Source of the DNA: Rosa chinensis
Lineage: Eukaryota; Streptophyta; Magnoliopsida; Rosales; Rosaceae
DNA: 64,000 bases
Direction of reading: 5' to 3'
NCBI RefSeq assembly: GCF_002994745.2
Contig: NW_020126815.1
Span: forward strand, 124,001 to 188,000
Shown here: piece by piece, positions 47,008 to 59,183 of the stretch
Layout of the letters: every line of letters begins with the position of its first letter
Position numbering within the stretch: position 1 is the stretch's first letter
Position numbers and translations under genes: made by a program
Notes under the pieces: model-generated
What the model saw: the letters and a program-made list of their open reading frames with translations, nothing else
Database searches by the model: none
What the model was told of the DNA's origin: nothing

Positions 47008-48594
47008 TGATAGGAGCATTTTAATGCGACATTTTAACTGTTATTTACCTATATTTTCTGCGTTATTTCCTTAATAAAACTCTGTTTAGGAAAGTTTCCA
47101 TTCTTCAAATGGGAAAGTTCCTAATTGTAGAAAGTTTCCGTTTTGTAGTTTCTATTTTCCATTTTTAGAAAGTTTCCATTTTAGTTTAAGAAAGTTTCCA
47201 TTTCTTATTTTAGAAAGCTTCTATTTTCAGGTTTTTGGAATAAATAAGCAGAATTAAGTTCATAAATGGAACGAGAAGTTTCATGAAGATGACATGGCAA
47301 GGAGAGAATCAAGGAAGAGTTTTTTAAAAAAAAGGAAAATATATTTTCCTTGGGGATTAAATTTGCCGTGTAATACTTAAGGAAAAACAAGGTGACAACG
47401 TGGGAATTGAAGATGATTGATTGAGGATTTCAAGGAGAGATTTTCTTGGGAGACTTTTATGGAAAGAAATATTGTTGGAGGAGTAAATTGGTGTGATTGC
47501 CAACGTGAAAATCAGAAATAATCAAGGAGATGACGCCAAGAGAGATTCAAGGAAGATATTTATGGAAGGAAAATATGTGTGCACCAAGGAAAAGCTAAAA
47601 AGGCGTCTAGATTCATCCCTAAATTCTATAAAGGAATGTTGGCCGAAATTCATGAAGAAAATCAGAATAATTTCAAGGAAATTCGGCAATTAATTATTAG
47701 GGAGGTATTTTAGAGAATTATGATTGATTGGAACACATCACAAGGCTTACTTGGCATTCTATGATTGGTTGGACCACATCACAAGCTTACTTGGCGAATT
47801 ATCATTGGTTGAAGCTATGTGGAAAATTCTGATTGCTTTGTGAATCCTAGCCATGCTCCTATATAAAACTCCCCTTTCTCAACGTCAAGGGTTCCTCTGC
47901 CCCATACAATTTACACTTTAGAAAAAAATCAGAAAATCTTCTTAGCATAGCCGTGAGTTTCTCCATCCTCTAGTCATCTCCACGAGTTCAAGCAAGGCCA
48001 AGGGAGAAGAAGCATAGCCGTGAGCATCCATCATCCATCTCCAACCTTGAAGCTTGCTTTCGAGATTCAAGAGACCACCACATCAATCGTTCATCACCAT
48101 CCCCATCTCACGGTGTAATCCGATTCTCCTTTGTAACCTTTGCTTTGAATTTCGTTGGTTATGAACTAGTTGACATATGTGTTTGAACAAATATTAATTT
48201 CTGGAATTTTTATGATTAATTGAGAATTTTCAGATTCATATTATTGTGATTCGAGAGTTGCTTATGTGGGTTTGTTTAATTAAATTTGCGTTATAGATAA
48301 CTTTTGTATTTTAATCTTATGTGGTTGCAAACACGTAGGGTTTCGATATAATTGGTGCTAGGTTTAAGAACATGAAATCGACTTTTCGTTTTGTGTAAAC
48401 TTGAATCAAAGTAGTAAAGGTTTTGTATAAAGATCGAATTTAATTAACGACGATTGCAATTAGGTGGACTTTTCCATACTAAGTTGTACACTTGGGTTGA
48501 TAGCCTTTCTCTATGTGTAATGCGTTAAACATGACATGATTGACTAGCTTTCTAGGGTTTGATTGCATGTTTGATAGGATTAATCTAGGTGCTT
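47008..48594 (+). repeat. G: 3' LTR, proximal part (split by I)
   Basis: Starts TGATAGGAGC, carries the GAAAGTTTC repeat array and two CCAAT-N9 modules (about 47740-47810), and stops at AGGTGCTT, where the minus-strand LTR of I begins. The remaining roughly 400 nt would lie to the right of the window. TGCTT (48590-48594) is the probable target duplication. Confidence 0.88.
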
Positions 48595-50369
48595 TGATGC
48601 GGCTGAAATAGCCTCACAATTTAACCCTGCAAAATGTAGTTGTCAGTATAGGATAAGCAGGGATCGTTCAGTCCGGGGATTGTAGGGTACACCTACACAA
48701 AAAGGTCAGTTAACAAATAAAAGAATAAAATGGGGGGTTTTGAAATTTGGTTCCTAATCTACTTAAAATAAAAACGAAACAAATAAAACTATATACAATG
48801 ATCGACTTCCCTAACCTTGACCAATACCACTCAGAAATTACTGAGTGTAAAAACAGAAAATCCATTTCAACATGCTACAAAAATGTGCCCATCTTAAATG
48901 CCTAGATAAGAGCCCAAATGAAAAGCCTCAGCGGATCAATCCATTTATCTGATTCGTTCTAATGTAGGTTTGGATCGGAAAAGTCCTTACCAAGCCTAAT
49001 ACTACTAAATTTCGAAAACACTCAGCGTAATTCTCTTAACTAGTAGTATTATCTATCCCTCGAATCAACTCACACGTGCAAATTAACCATTAGACAAAGA
49101 ATTTAACACGTAATTTCTAGAATCATTTAATCATTAAAGCATGATTTTTACCACTTTTTAGAACTAATTGCTACTTGTTTAACTCAGCGTCTTAACAAAT
49201 AACAATTACTCTTGGCAAATTAAGCAAACACACAAAAACTCTCACCGTTATTCTAGCATGCAAACTTATGAACCTAACTCTGAAAATTACCAAAACACAT
49301 AAAAGGGCACAAGATTGTAACATGCATCATAAAAGAATTCTCAAAATTAACTCAATAATAAACTGAAAATCTCAAAAATATTAATAAAAATATTCTGAAA
49401 ATTTCATGTCTCCAATTACACAACTCACAAATTGAAACACACAAAACCGAAACAAAAATTATAAGTAGAGTCATAGTTACACTTTGAAGCTTTCCTCAGC
49501 GGCTTAGCAACAAGGTGATGAACTTGTCTCTGCTATGGTGGTGGAGCGTCCTTGACTCAGCGCCTTAGAGCTTTGTAGATTGATGGATGGATGGTGGTCA
49601 CGGTCTTGTAAGATATGGAGGTTTGAGGAGTGAATTGGGTAGTCTTGGAATGATCTTGGCTGGGAAGTGATAGGGAATGAATTATCTTCGCTGGGAAGTG
49701 ATCTTGGCTAGGAAGTGATGCCAATTCAGTTCTGGACGTTGCCTATTTATAGGGGAGCATTGGTTGGCTTTACCAACTGAAACGTCTCCTTTATGGCCTT
49801 AACTCCTCTCATAATGGGGCAATTCCTTTAATTTTCGAGCTGAAACGTCTTCCTCTTATTTATTTTTCAGCTGAAACATCTTTCTCTTTTATTCCTAAAC
49901 TGAAAAATGTCTTTCTCCTTTATTCTTCAACTGAAAACGTCTTCCTCTTATTTATTTTCCAGCTGAAACGTCTTTCTCTTTTATTCCTCAACTGAAAACG
50001 TCTTTTCTTCTTTATTTCCCTTCTTCATTGCTTGGTCAAATATCTTAATGCTTTATTTTATGACTCCATCATTGCTGTTTCCAAGAGTTCAACCAGGCAA
50101 CGTTTCCTACAACAAGCAGGAGAATATCAGAATTTTCTAGAGAAAATAAAGGGAATTAAAATGTTAAAAACCGCAAAAACAGTTGACAGTTAGGAATCCT
50201 GATCCAGCTAGGATTTTTCATGAATTTTACTTTTTTCGCCTATTTCACTCCAAACACTCAACAAGACTCTCAAAATGACTTACTGACTCAAGACACTAAA
50301 CTTAAGGGAGAAACAAAGCTAAAATGGGGCACATATTCAATAATATTGTCACACTTTTTGGTCCTATCA
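48595..50369 (-). repeat. I: 3' LTR (1775 bp), minus strand
   Basis: Same family as solo LTR H. Three copies of a TTGGCTGGGAAGTGAT-type segment occur at about 49660-49722 where H has one. Contains the GACGTTTCAG repeats and a TATAAATA box (minus strand, about 49745). Confidence 0.92.
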
Positions 50370-50384
50370 ACTACCCCACACTTA
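50370..50384 (-). promoter_or_regulatory. I: polypurine tract, minus strand
   Basis: On the minus strand it reads AAGTGTGGGGTAGT, next to the LTR start TGATAGGACC. Confidence 0.85.
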
Positions 50385-52130
50385 GCTTTTGCTAGTCCCT
50401 TAGCAAAACAAAAATACAAAACAAAACAACGACTCGACAAAAAACAAGTAAATGACTCTACTTCCCCTAACTGTTGTCTCAGAGACTCCAAACTCATGGC
50501 TTTCACGTTAAACACTTAATCAAAATTGCGTAGATAATTCCATGGTTAATAAACCTGTGACATTCATATGACTAAGCAAGATATGGAGAACTTAAGTTAT
50601 ACAGTGAATGATAGCATGTTTCGAACAAGTCCAATCCAAACTCACAGGGCATACTCTCGATTTTTCTCTCAGAAATGGCTATGCTTAAAAGCTTCACTCT
50701 CAAGTATATGCAAGAGAATAATTTGTAAGGCAACAAACAGCTTGCATATTTCATCAATAAACGCATTTTGTGAAGAATTTATTAAAGACCTCATGAAATG
50801 ACTAAGTGCACAAATGGACCTAAACCATAAGCTCGACTGCGTACCTGACTCCACTAACCAAAGACTGCCCATCTCAAGGATCAAGTTAGCACTTAAAACA
50901 GGTTGTAATGGGGCTAAGCTAGGGTTCTCGAAATGAAGATTAAGGATACAAAAATCCTAAGGACCTAGCAGAGCATATAAGGACCACCTTATGTCATCAT
51001 TTTTGTACGCCAAATATCATTGTTTTGGGCCAAACCTTCACTCTAACCAACATGGGAATGGACAAAGGCATAATTTTCAACTTTGAGCCTTCTACAAATT
51101 TGAAAGTCCAAAACCACACTTCAACAATTTCCCAAGAGTTTTCTTTTCAATTTGTCTCCTCTTTTGCCGCTTTTCTTTCTTTCTTTTTCATTTTCATTTT
51201 CTTTCATTTTATTTTTTTACTGCAAAATTTTTTTTTTCTCTTCTTTTTTTCTTGGATTTTCCCCACCCCACACTTGTCTTTCATCGTCACCCCTACATAC
51301 TATGTCATGCTCTACTAAGTCCCTAAGACAAGGGTAGAGATATCTTGTACTAAGCTCACGGTAGGGTAGTGAGGGTGATGAAACAAAGGTTTTCAACGTA
51401 GGCTCAAAGGGGTTCATTCTAAGGAGTCCCACGACGGGCACAATTGGGGACACATGCTTGTTTGGCTTTGGTGGTTATCCTAATGCCTTCTATCCTATCC
51501 AGGATCAGTGCATATTATGGCATACAAGTTTTGACAGTCACAACAGCCGAGTTCTAGTACTCTCTAGTCCATTAAAATCTATGGCACATGATCATTGGAT
51601 TTTCAAAGAATGATGAGGTTTTGCAAATACAGCCATGAAATTTTGAATTTATCAATAAGCACTCGAAAAGAAAGTATTTTAGCTCAACAGCTCACTTAGG
51701 GTAAAATGAATCAGACTTAATCCTAGCATGCTTAATGAACCAAGTTACAATCCTATCTCAAATCTTCATACAAGCATTACAATGTCGATTAACCACAGAA
51801 TTCAATTAAGTCCTATTTCGATTGTGAAAACCTTCAGCCATGAATTCAGAGACATGTTCATCCTAGACGTTAGGGGCATCCTAAGACTCAAGCAAACAAA
51901 ACAAAAAAAAAGACACTAAAAAAACCATAGAATTTTTTTTTTTTTTTTTTAGGGAAGTGTAAAATAAACAAACAATAAACAAAGACACAAGTACAATTCA
52001 ACCTAAGCAAGTGAAGGGATAGAAATTTCAAACTCTCGTTGATGGCTCCTTCACAGCTTCGGTTGAAATGGGTTGCCTCCCATGCAGTGCTTAATATTTA
52101 TAGTCCTTCAGCCTGGACTTTTCTCCTTGT
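50385..52130 (-). other. I: 3' non-coding region
   Basis: Equivalent to A's 3' region but diverged: PPT-like motif 2 (about 51260), a T/C-rich stretch, and the post-stop hairpin with an ATGGG/CCCAT stem (52083-52068). A second element of similar layout but a different family. Frames here (such as 50220-50519 and 51025-51318) are not conserved in the other elements and are judged spurious. Confidence 0.75.
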
Positions 52131-53749
52131 TCACACGTGCTCATTCCTTGGGTTAGGCACCGTGTTACTTGGTAGCTTCCCTGTTTCAGAAATCCGACCC
52201 ATGAAATCCACCACTTGGCCCATTTGATTCTTGAGCTCTGCAATATCCTTTGAATGGGTCGCCTGTCCTTCAATCAAAGCTTGAGTAGCCGTGTTAAGTT
52301 GTTGTTGCCCCACAGCAAGGGACTTCAACAGTTCATCATAATTAGGGGCACTCAAAGTATTAGAGACAGGAGGTGGAGGGACAGAATTGGGAATACCAAA
52401 ATTTTGAGGTACCTGAGGCCTCAAAAACAAACCTGGTGGGCGCTGAGAATTCTGACCTGGCCCTTGAGGTGGTCTCAAGGTGTTATCATTGTTGGCCCAA
52501 CGAAAGTTGGGGTGGTCTCTGAGCCCAGGATTGTATGTATTAGAGTAAGGGTTGTACCTCGGGCCTCCTTGACCTCCTTGATACCCTAGGGCGTTAACAG
52601 ATTCCCATCCTTCTGGAGAGGCAAGCTGGGGACATTTATCAGTGGGGTGCCCTTGAGTCGAGCACATCCCACACACTTGAGCCATTGCTCCTCCTCCATT
52701 AACGTTTAAGACTTGAGACAGCAAAGTAGACATCTTGTTGACCTTGTCTTCAAGAGCAGAGTTAGTGGACACCTCATGTGCCCTCCGTTGAGAGGAAAGC
52801 ACCCACTCATATTGTTGATAGTTTAGTGCACGATTAGTAAGTAGCACCTTGGCATCAGCAGGTGTCTTATCCATAAAGGATCCTCCAGCAGCAGCATCTA
52901 ACAGACCACGCTCATTAGCGGTGAGTCCTTCATAAAAATAGGTAAGGAGGGACCCCTCACTCATCCCATGGTTAGGGCATGATCTACAAGGCTCTTAAAC
53001 CTGTCCCAATAATTGCAGAAATTCTCCTCATGTCCCTGCGTAATTCAACTAATCTGCTTCCTCAAAACAGTGACCTTTGAGGCAGGAAAGTACTTCGTAA
53101 GGAACTCGCCCTTCATCCTATCACAAGTGTTGATAGTGCCAGCAGGCAGCTCAAATAGCCAAGTCTTGGCCTTGTCCTCCAAAGTAAAGGGAAATGCCTT
53201 CATCTTCAAGATATTGATATCAGCTCCTTTAGGGCACATACTCCCACAGACAAACTCGAACTCCTTGAGATGCTTGTTGGTGTCTTCACTACTCATCCCA
53301 TGAAACTTGGGTAGGTGATGCAGAAACCCACTCTTTAACTCAAAATCATCATTAAGCCCCTCTCCTGGTTCTGGATAGGCAATGCATAAGGGCGCAGCAC
53401 CCCCACCTGTAGGATTGGATAGTTGCCTAATAGTCTCAGCCATTGGTGCCTGTACTTGCTCAACACGGGCGTGCTCTTCCTCTTCTTCCTCTTCTGTGTC
53501 TGCAACGTCCTCTTCAGTGAACTCTTCTTCTTCTTCCTCTTCAAAGACTTGTTCTTCTCCTTCTTCAGAATGGTCAGGTTTGTTGACCTCCTCGGTTGAT
53601 CTAGTTGAGGAGTTATAACCTGAATAGCTAGAGTCCTGAGAATCCCTCCTTTCTAGAGGAGGGCGGTCTGAAAAAGTGAGTTCTGCCCTTTGCCTAGCAT
53701 GTTCCAATTTTTCAAAGAGCTCCTTAGTCTTATCAGAGACAGTGGACAT
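52131..53749 (-). pseudogene. gag: I: gag pseudogene (gag-only element)
   Basis: A retrotransposon Gag read on the minus strand in two pieces. The N-terminal part (53749-53045) has a long acidic, Glu-rich stretch at about residues 60-95 and then the Gag domain with AFPFTLEDKAKTWLFELPAG. The C-terminal part (from about 52985 to 52131) has LLDAAAGGSFMDKTP, a CCHC knuckle (CGMCSTQGHPTDKC) and a Gln/Pro-rich tail. The break consists of an in-frame TGA at 53047-53045, where relatives have Gly, and a shift consistent with loss of one base at about 52985. Soon after the Gag tail the sequence passes into the 3' non-coding block, so pol is absent and I is a Gag-only element, now defective. Protein similarity to A and K is clear but moderate. 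Confidence 0.88.
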
Positions 53750-54604
53750 TCATGGACTTTAAGACCAAATCAAGTGTTAGTAACATGTACAAGGTTCGAA
53801 ATACAAACATTATGTCTTTCCTTAACTTTCTAAGTTACTTTTACATTTACATACTTAGGTACTGGAACAGAGGACCTCGTTTGTGCAATGGGACTATAGA
53901 ACAGCTACCCTCGACAAAGTCATGTTTAATCCAATATACCTTAAGCAGGTCACACATCAATTTTATTTATTTAATTTTTTTTTTTTTTTATAAACATAGT
54001 TAATATCTCAATTGATTCCAAGTTGTAAGTCGAGCCCAATAGAAACCACTACTATTGGTGAGATACGATATAGGGATAGTCGCCCAGACATAAGTCTCTT
54101 TCCTTTGTTTCAGAAGGCCGGATGGCCAGATTAAGAGGTAAGTGAGAGGGAGGACTCATTTTGGTGATACTACGGAGGCTACTCCCTAATTGAGGTTTAG
54201 GCCCCTATCGGCTACTCCCACATAGTGGTTTACGCTCATTCTATAGTATCTCTGAGATCCAATTGAACCCATCACCCAGGGTCTCAACCTTAGACACCAT
54301 CCGTATGCCCCTTACTCAGCTGGGAAATTAACTTATGTGTTAGACCGTTCTCCAAGTGTTAATAAAGGCCGCCCTCAACCCCAAGAGACCTTAGCAAGGT
54401 ACTAATGAAGGGTTTAGGCCAATATTAACAAAAGGGCCCTTGTCTACTCATACGATTTTACACACTTACAACAATTAAGTATTTAGCTAAATTCATATCC
54501 TAAGTATATTAATCTAAGTGAAACACATACAATTTATAACATGCTAAAAAAAAAAACTTCTACAAATTGTACAACAATTAGAAAAGACATGCTTAATTTC
54601 ACAA
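53750..54604 (-). other. I: partial 5' leader
   Basis: Minus-strand leader. ATGAATG at the gag start, the second leader block (about 53870-53945, GGGTAGCTGTTC-like) and a module of K's second type (about 54020-54450) with CCAC-TAT-GTGG hairpins. Cut at 54604 by J, so the PBS and 5' LTR lie right of the window. CACAA (54600-54604) is J's probable target duplication. Confidence 0.78.
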
Positions 54605-56622
54605 TGATAGGAGCATTTTAATGCGACGTTTTAACTGTTATTTCCCTATATTTTCTGCGTTATTTCCTTAATAAAACTCTGTTTAGGAAAGTTTCCATTC
54701 TTCGATTGGGAAAGTTCCTAATTGTAGAAAGTTTCCGTTTTATAGTTTCTATTTTCCATTTTTAGAAAGTTTCCATTTTAGTTTAAGAAAGTTTCCATTT
54801 CTTATTTTAGAAAGCTTCTATTTTCAGGTTTTTGGATAAATAAGCAGAATTGAGTTCATAAATGGAACGAGAAGTTTCATGAAGATGACATGGCAATGAG
54901 AGAATCAAGGAAGAGTTTTTTTAAAAAAAGGAAAATATATTTTCCTTGGGGATTAAATTTGCCATGTAATACTTAAGGAAAAACAAGGTGACAACGTGGG
55001 AATTGAAGATGATTGATTGAGGATTTCAAGGAGAGATTTTCTTGGGAGACTTTTATGGAAAGAAATATTGTTGGAGGAATAATTTGGTGTGATTGCCAAC
55101 GTGAAAATCAGAAATAATCAAGGAGATGACGCCAAGAGAGATTCAAGGGAGATATTTATGGAAGGAAAATATGTGTGCACCAAGGAAAAGCTAAAAATGC
55201 GTCTAGATTCATCCCTAAATTCCCTAAAGGAATGTTGGCCGAAATTCATGAAGAAAATCAGAATAATTTCAAGGAAATTCGGCAATTAAATATTAGGGAG
55301 GTATTTTAGAGAATTATGATTGGTTGGAACACATCACAAGGCTTACTTGGCATTCTATGATTGGTTGGACCACATCACAAGCTTACTTGGCGAATTATCA
55401 TTGGTTGAAGCTATGTGGAAAATTCTGATTGTTTTGTGAACCGTAGCCGTGCTCCTATATATACCCACCTCTTTGACGTTGAGAAGGGTTCCTCTCCCCC
55501 ATACAATTTACACTTTAGAAAAAAATCAGAAAATCTTCTTAGCATAGCTGTGAGTTTCTCCATCCTCTAGTCATCTCCACGAGTTCAAGCAAGGCCAAGG
55601 GAGAAGAAGCATAGCCGTGAGCATCCATCATCCATCTCCAACCTTGAAGCTTGCTTTCGAGATTCAAGAGACCACCACATCAATCGTTCATCACCATCCC
55701 CATCTCACGGTGTAATCCGATTCTCCTTTGTAACCTTTGCTTTGAATTTCGTTGGTTATGAACTAGTTGACATATGTGTTTGAACAAATATTAATTTCTG
55801 GAATTTTTATGATTAATTGAGAATTTTCAGATTCATATTATTGTGATTCGAGAGTTGCTTATGTGGGTTTGTTTAATTAAATTTGCGTTATAGATAACTT
55901 TTGTATTTTAATCTTTTGTGGTTGCAAACACTTAGGGTTTCGATATAATTGGTGCTAGGTTTAAGAACATGAAATCGACTTTTCGTTTTGTGTAAACTTG
56001 AATCAAAGTAGTAAAGGTTTTGTACAAAGATCGAATTTAATTAACGAGGATTGCAATTAGGTGGACTTTTCCATACTAAGTTGTACACTTGAGTTGATAG
56101 CCTTTCTCTATGTGTAATGCGTTAAACATGACATGATTGACTGGCTTTCTAGGGTTTGATTGCATGTTTGATAGGATTAATCTAGGTGCTTTCGCTTAGG
56201 TTAATTAGCATTGAAAAGTAAAAAATGGGAATTCATTTGCTTTCGAATGTTTCACATGATCAACTCCTTTCTCATGACTTAGATGAACAATATTAGGGTT
56301 TGAGTCAATTTTAATCATATGTTTCGATTTTGATCTTTGTTCTCTCATTCCATCTTTGTATTTATGTTTTTGCATTTTAATTCTTTTGTTAACTTAGTTT
56401 TATTTTCGAAAAACCAAAAACAAAATCTCCCCCCTTTTTCGTAAATAATGTTTATACTTGTGAATATCTTTGTAAATATTATACTTTGTTTTAATTTTAA
56501 TTGTTTAATTGTTTGACGATGACAGGTGTACCCTCAATCCCCGGAATAGAACGATCCCTATTTATTACGTACTACTAATGACATTTCAGGGTTAAATTAT
56601 GCGCTTGCTTTCGAGCGCATCA
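54605..56622 (+). repeat. J: 5' LTR (2018 bp)
   Basis: TGATAGGAGC to GAGCGCATCA, with a perfect 7-bp terminal hairpin. GAAAGTTTC repeat array, CCAAT-N9-CCAAG modules (55346-55364 and 55386-55404), TATATATA (about 55458). Its proximal half is very similar to G's LTR, its distal half to the B/D type. Confidence 0.92.
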
Positions 56623-56879
56623 ATTTTTGGCGCCGTTGCCGGGGATTGAAAAATCACTTGTTAAATATGTGAATATTTGTTTTGTTTATATGTTGTGTTC
56701 GAAAAAAAAAAAATTTACTTGTTAATTGTTCTTAATTTGTTAGTTAATTAGTTAATTAATTACTTAGGTTGTTATTTATATTATTGAATACGAATTTTAA
56801 TTGTGAGTTGTAAATTAAAGAAGGAATAGGTGAAGTCGTGTTTATTAATATTGGCCTAAACCCCTTATTGGTACCTAGT
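56623..56879 (+). mobile_element. J: start of the internal region
   Basis: PBS at 56628-56645 and the beginning of the leader module up to GGTACCTAGT, where K is inserted. CTAGT (56875-56879) is the probable target duplication. The rest of J would lie right of the window. Confidence 0.88.
56628..56645 (+). promoter_or_regulatory. J: PBS (tRNA-Asp)
   Basis: TGGCGCCGTTGCCGGGGA, five bases from the LTR end. Confidence 0.93.
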
Positions 56880-59183
56880 TGATAGGAGCATTTTAATGCG
56901 ACGTTTTACTTGCTTTTCCCTGCATTTTCTGCGTTATTTCCTTAATAAAACCCTGTTTAGGAAAGTTTCCATTCTTTGATTGGGAAAGTTCCTATTTGTA
57001 GAAAGTTTCTATTTTTGTAGTTTCTATTTATCATTTTTAGAAAGTTTCCCATTTTCAGTTTAGGAAAGTTGCCATTTTTCATTTTAGGAAAGTTTCTATT
57101 TTTCTTACTAGTTTCTATTTTCAGGTCCTTGTCACAAATGAGCTGAAACGAGCTCACAAATGGAGAGAGAAGCTAGCCAACGTTGGAGGGAGACAAGATG
57201 AAGTACAAAGGGAAGCACAAATGAGCAGAAATGAAGAAATGAAGCTTTCCTGGTCCAACCAGGAAACCCTATCCAGAAAAGGAAAGCTTGCCAAAACAAG
57301 ACTCTTGAGCCAACCATGAATGGAGATCGAATTAATGAAGTGACATGGCATGAGAGAAGCTTCTTGAAGACTCTAGACGATGACATGGCACAAAGGTGGC
57401 GCATGGAGGCCCAAGAACTCTCAAGACTTGTTGGATTTTTGGCAAATGGATCAAAAGCCCACAAAGCCCATGCAATTAGGGTTTGTGACGCAATGAAGAA
57501 ACCCTAGATATGCTTGCCGTCCAAAATGAAGAGAGAAACAAGGAAAATGACGTGGAAAATCAGAAATTAAAAGGAGATTTTCTAGGGAGATTTTCTAGGG
57601 CTATTTTTATGGAAATTCATCAAGAGATAAACCCTAGAATATCTTTTGCCGTCCAAGCCAAGAGGAAAAGAAGGAAGTTGCCGTGTGAATTAAAAGAAAA
57701 CCCTAGAGAATTCGGCAAGGAGATATTCAAGGGAGAAATAAAAGGAAAGAGAAGAAGGTGGAGACCAAGAAAAGCTCAAAAGAAGTCTAGATACATTCCT
57801 TAATTCCCTAAAGGAAGTTTGGCCGAATTGAACTACAAAAATCAGAATTATATCAAGGGAATTTCGGCAAGATTATTTAGGGAATTAATATTGGAATTTT
57901 GTGATTGGTTGCACCACCTCATAGGGCTTATGTGGCAAGCTATCATTGGAGGAAACTATGTGGCATTTTCAGATTAATCCCATAGAAAATAAAGAAGAAA
58001 TACACGGCTTGGAGACCAAGTTGGCCGTCCCCTATATATCCTCCTCTTCTCTCAACGTCATGGGTTCCAAGTTCCCCTCCTTTGTGTTTTACACTTTAGA
58101 AAAAAATCAGAAAATCTCTCTAGCATAGCCGTGAGTTTCTCCATCCTCTAGGGCAACCACGAAGTTCAAGCAAGGCCAAGGAAGAAGAGGTCAAGCCGTG
58201 CACATCATCCATCACCATCCTTGAAGATTGCTTTCGAAATTCAAGAGACCATTCATCACTTCATTCATCTCATCTTCATCACGGTGTAATCCGATTCTCC
58301 TTGTAACCTTTGCTTTGTAATTTTCGTTGGTTATGCCCTAGTTGACACATATGTTTGAACAATTGTTGATTTCTGAAATTTTATGATTAATTGTTGATTT
58401 TCAGATTCATATATTGTGATTTATGGTTGCTTTTGTGTGAGTGTTTGATTAAATTTGCTCTATGGATAACTTTTATATTTTAATCTTATGTGGTTGCAAA
58501 CACTTAGGGTTTTGATATAATTGGTGCTAGGTTTAAGAACATGAAATCGACTTTTCGTTTTGTGTAAACTTAAATCAAAGTAGTAAAGGTTTTGTACAAA
58601 AACCGAATTTAATCAAAGAAGATTGCAATTAGGTGGACTTTTTCATACTAAGTTGCACATTTGAGTTGATAGCCTTTCTAGGTGCTTAATGCGTTAAACA
58701 TGACATGATTGACTAGCTTTCTAGGGCTTGATTGCATGTTTGATAGGATTAATCTAGGTGCTTTCGCTTAGGTTAATTAGCATTGAAAAGTAAAAAATGG
58801 GAATTCATTTGCTTTCGAATGTTTCACATGATCAACTCCTCTTGCATGACTATGATGAACAATGATGAACTTGGATTGATTTTAATCGTATATTTAGGTT
58901 TGATCTTTGTTCTTGCATTCCATTCGTATTTTTATGTTTTTGCATTTTTAATTATTTAGTTAGCTTTTATTTTCGAAAATAGAAAACCAAAAACAAAAAT
59001 CCCCCCTTTTTCGTAAATATGTATATATTTTTGTAAATATTATACTTTGTTTTAATTTTAATTGTTTAATTGTTTGACAATGACAGGTGTACCCTCAATC
59101 CCCGGAATAGAACGATCCCTATTTACTTTATACTACTAATGACATTTCAGGGTTAAATTGGTCGCTTCCCAAAAGCGACACCA
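56880..59183 (+). repeat. K: 5' LTR (2304 bp)
   Basis: Closest in the window to E's LTR. GAAAGTTTC repeats at 56945-57125; a CCAAT-N9-CCACA module (57931-57949, one base from ERSE-I); TATATAT at 58033-58039. It ends CGACACCA (TCA to CCA at the terminus). The terminal hairpin is GTCGCTT/AAGCGAC. The frames at 57316-57507 and 57510-57803 have counterparts in E's LTR because the LTRs are homologous; nothing supports a protein. Confidence 0.92.

Noticed and set aside
51025..51318. Phe-rich frame that could suggest a membrane protein
   Set aside because: It is a T/C-rich tract in I's 3' non-coding region; hydrophobicity follows from base composition.
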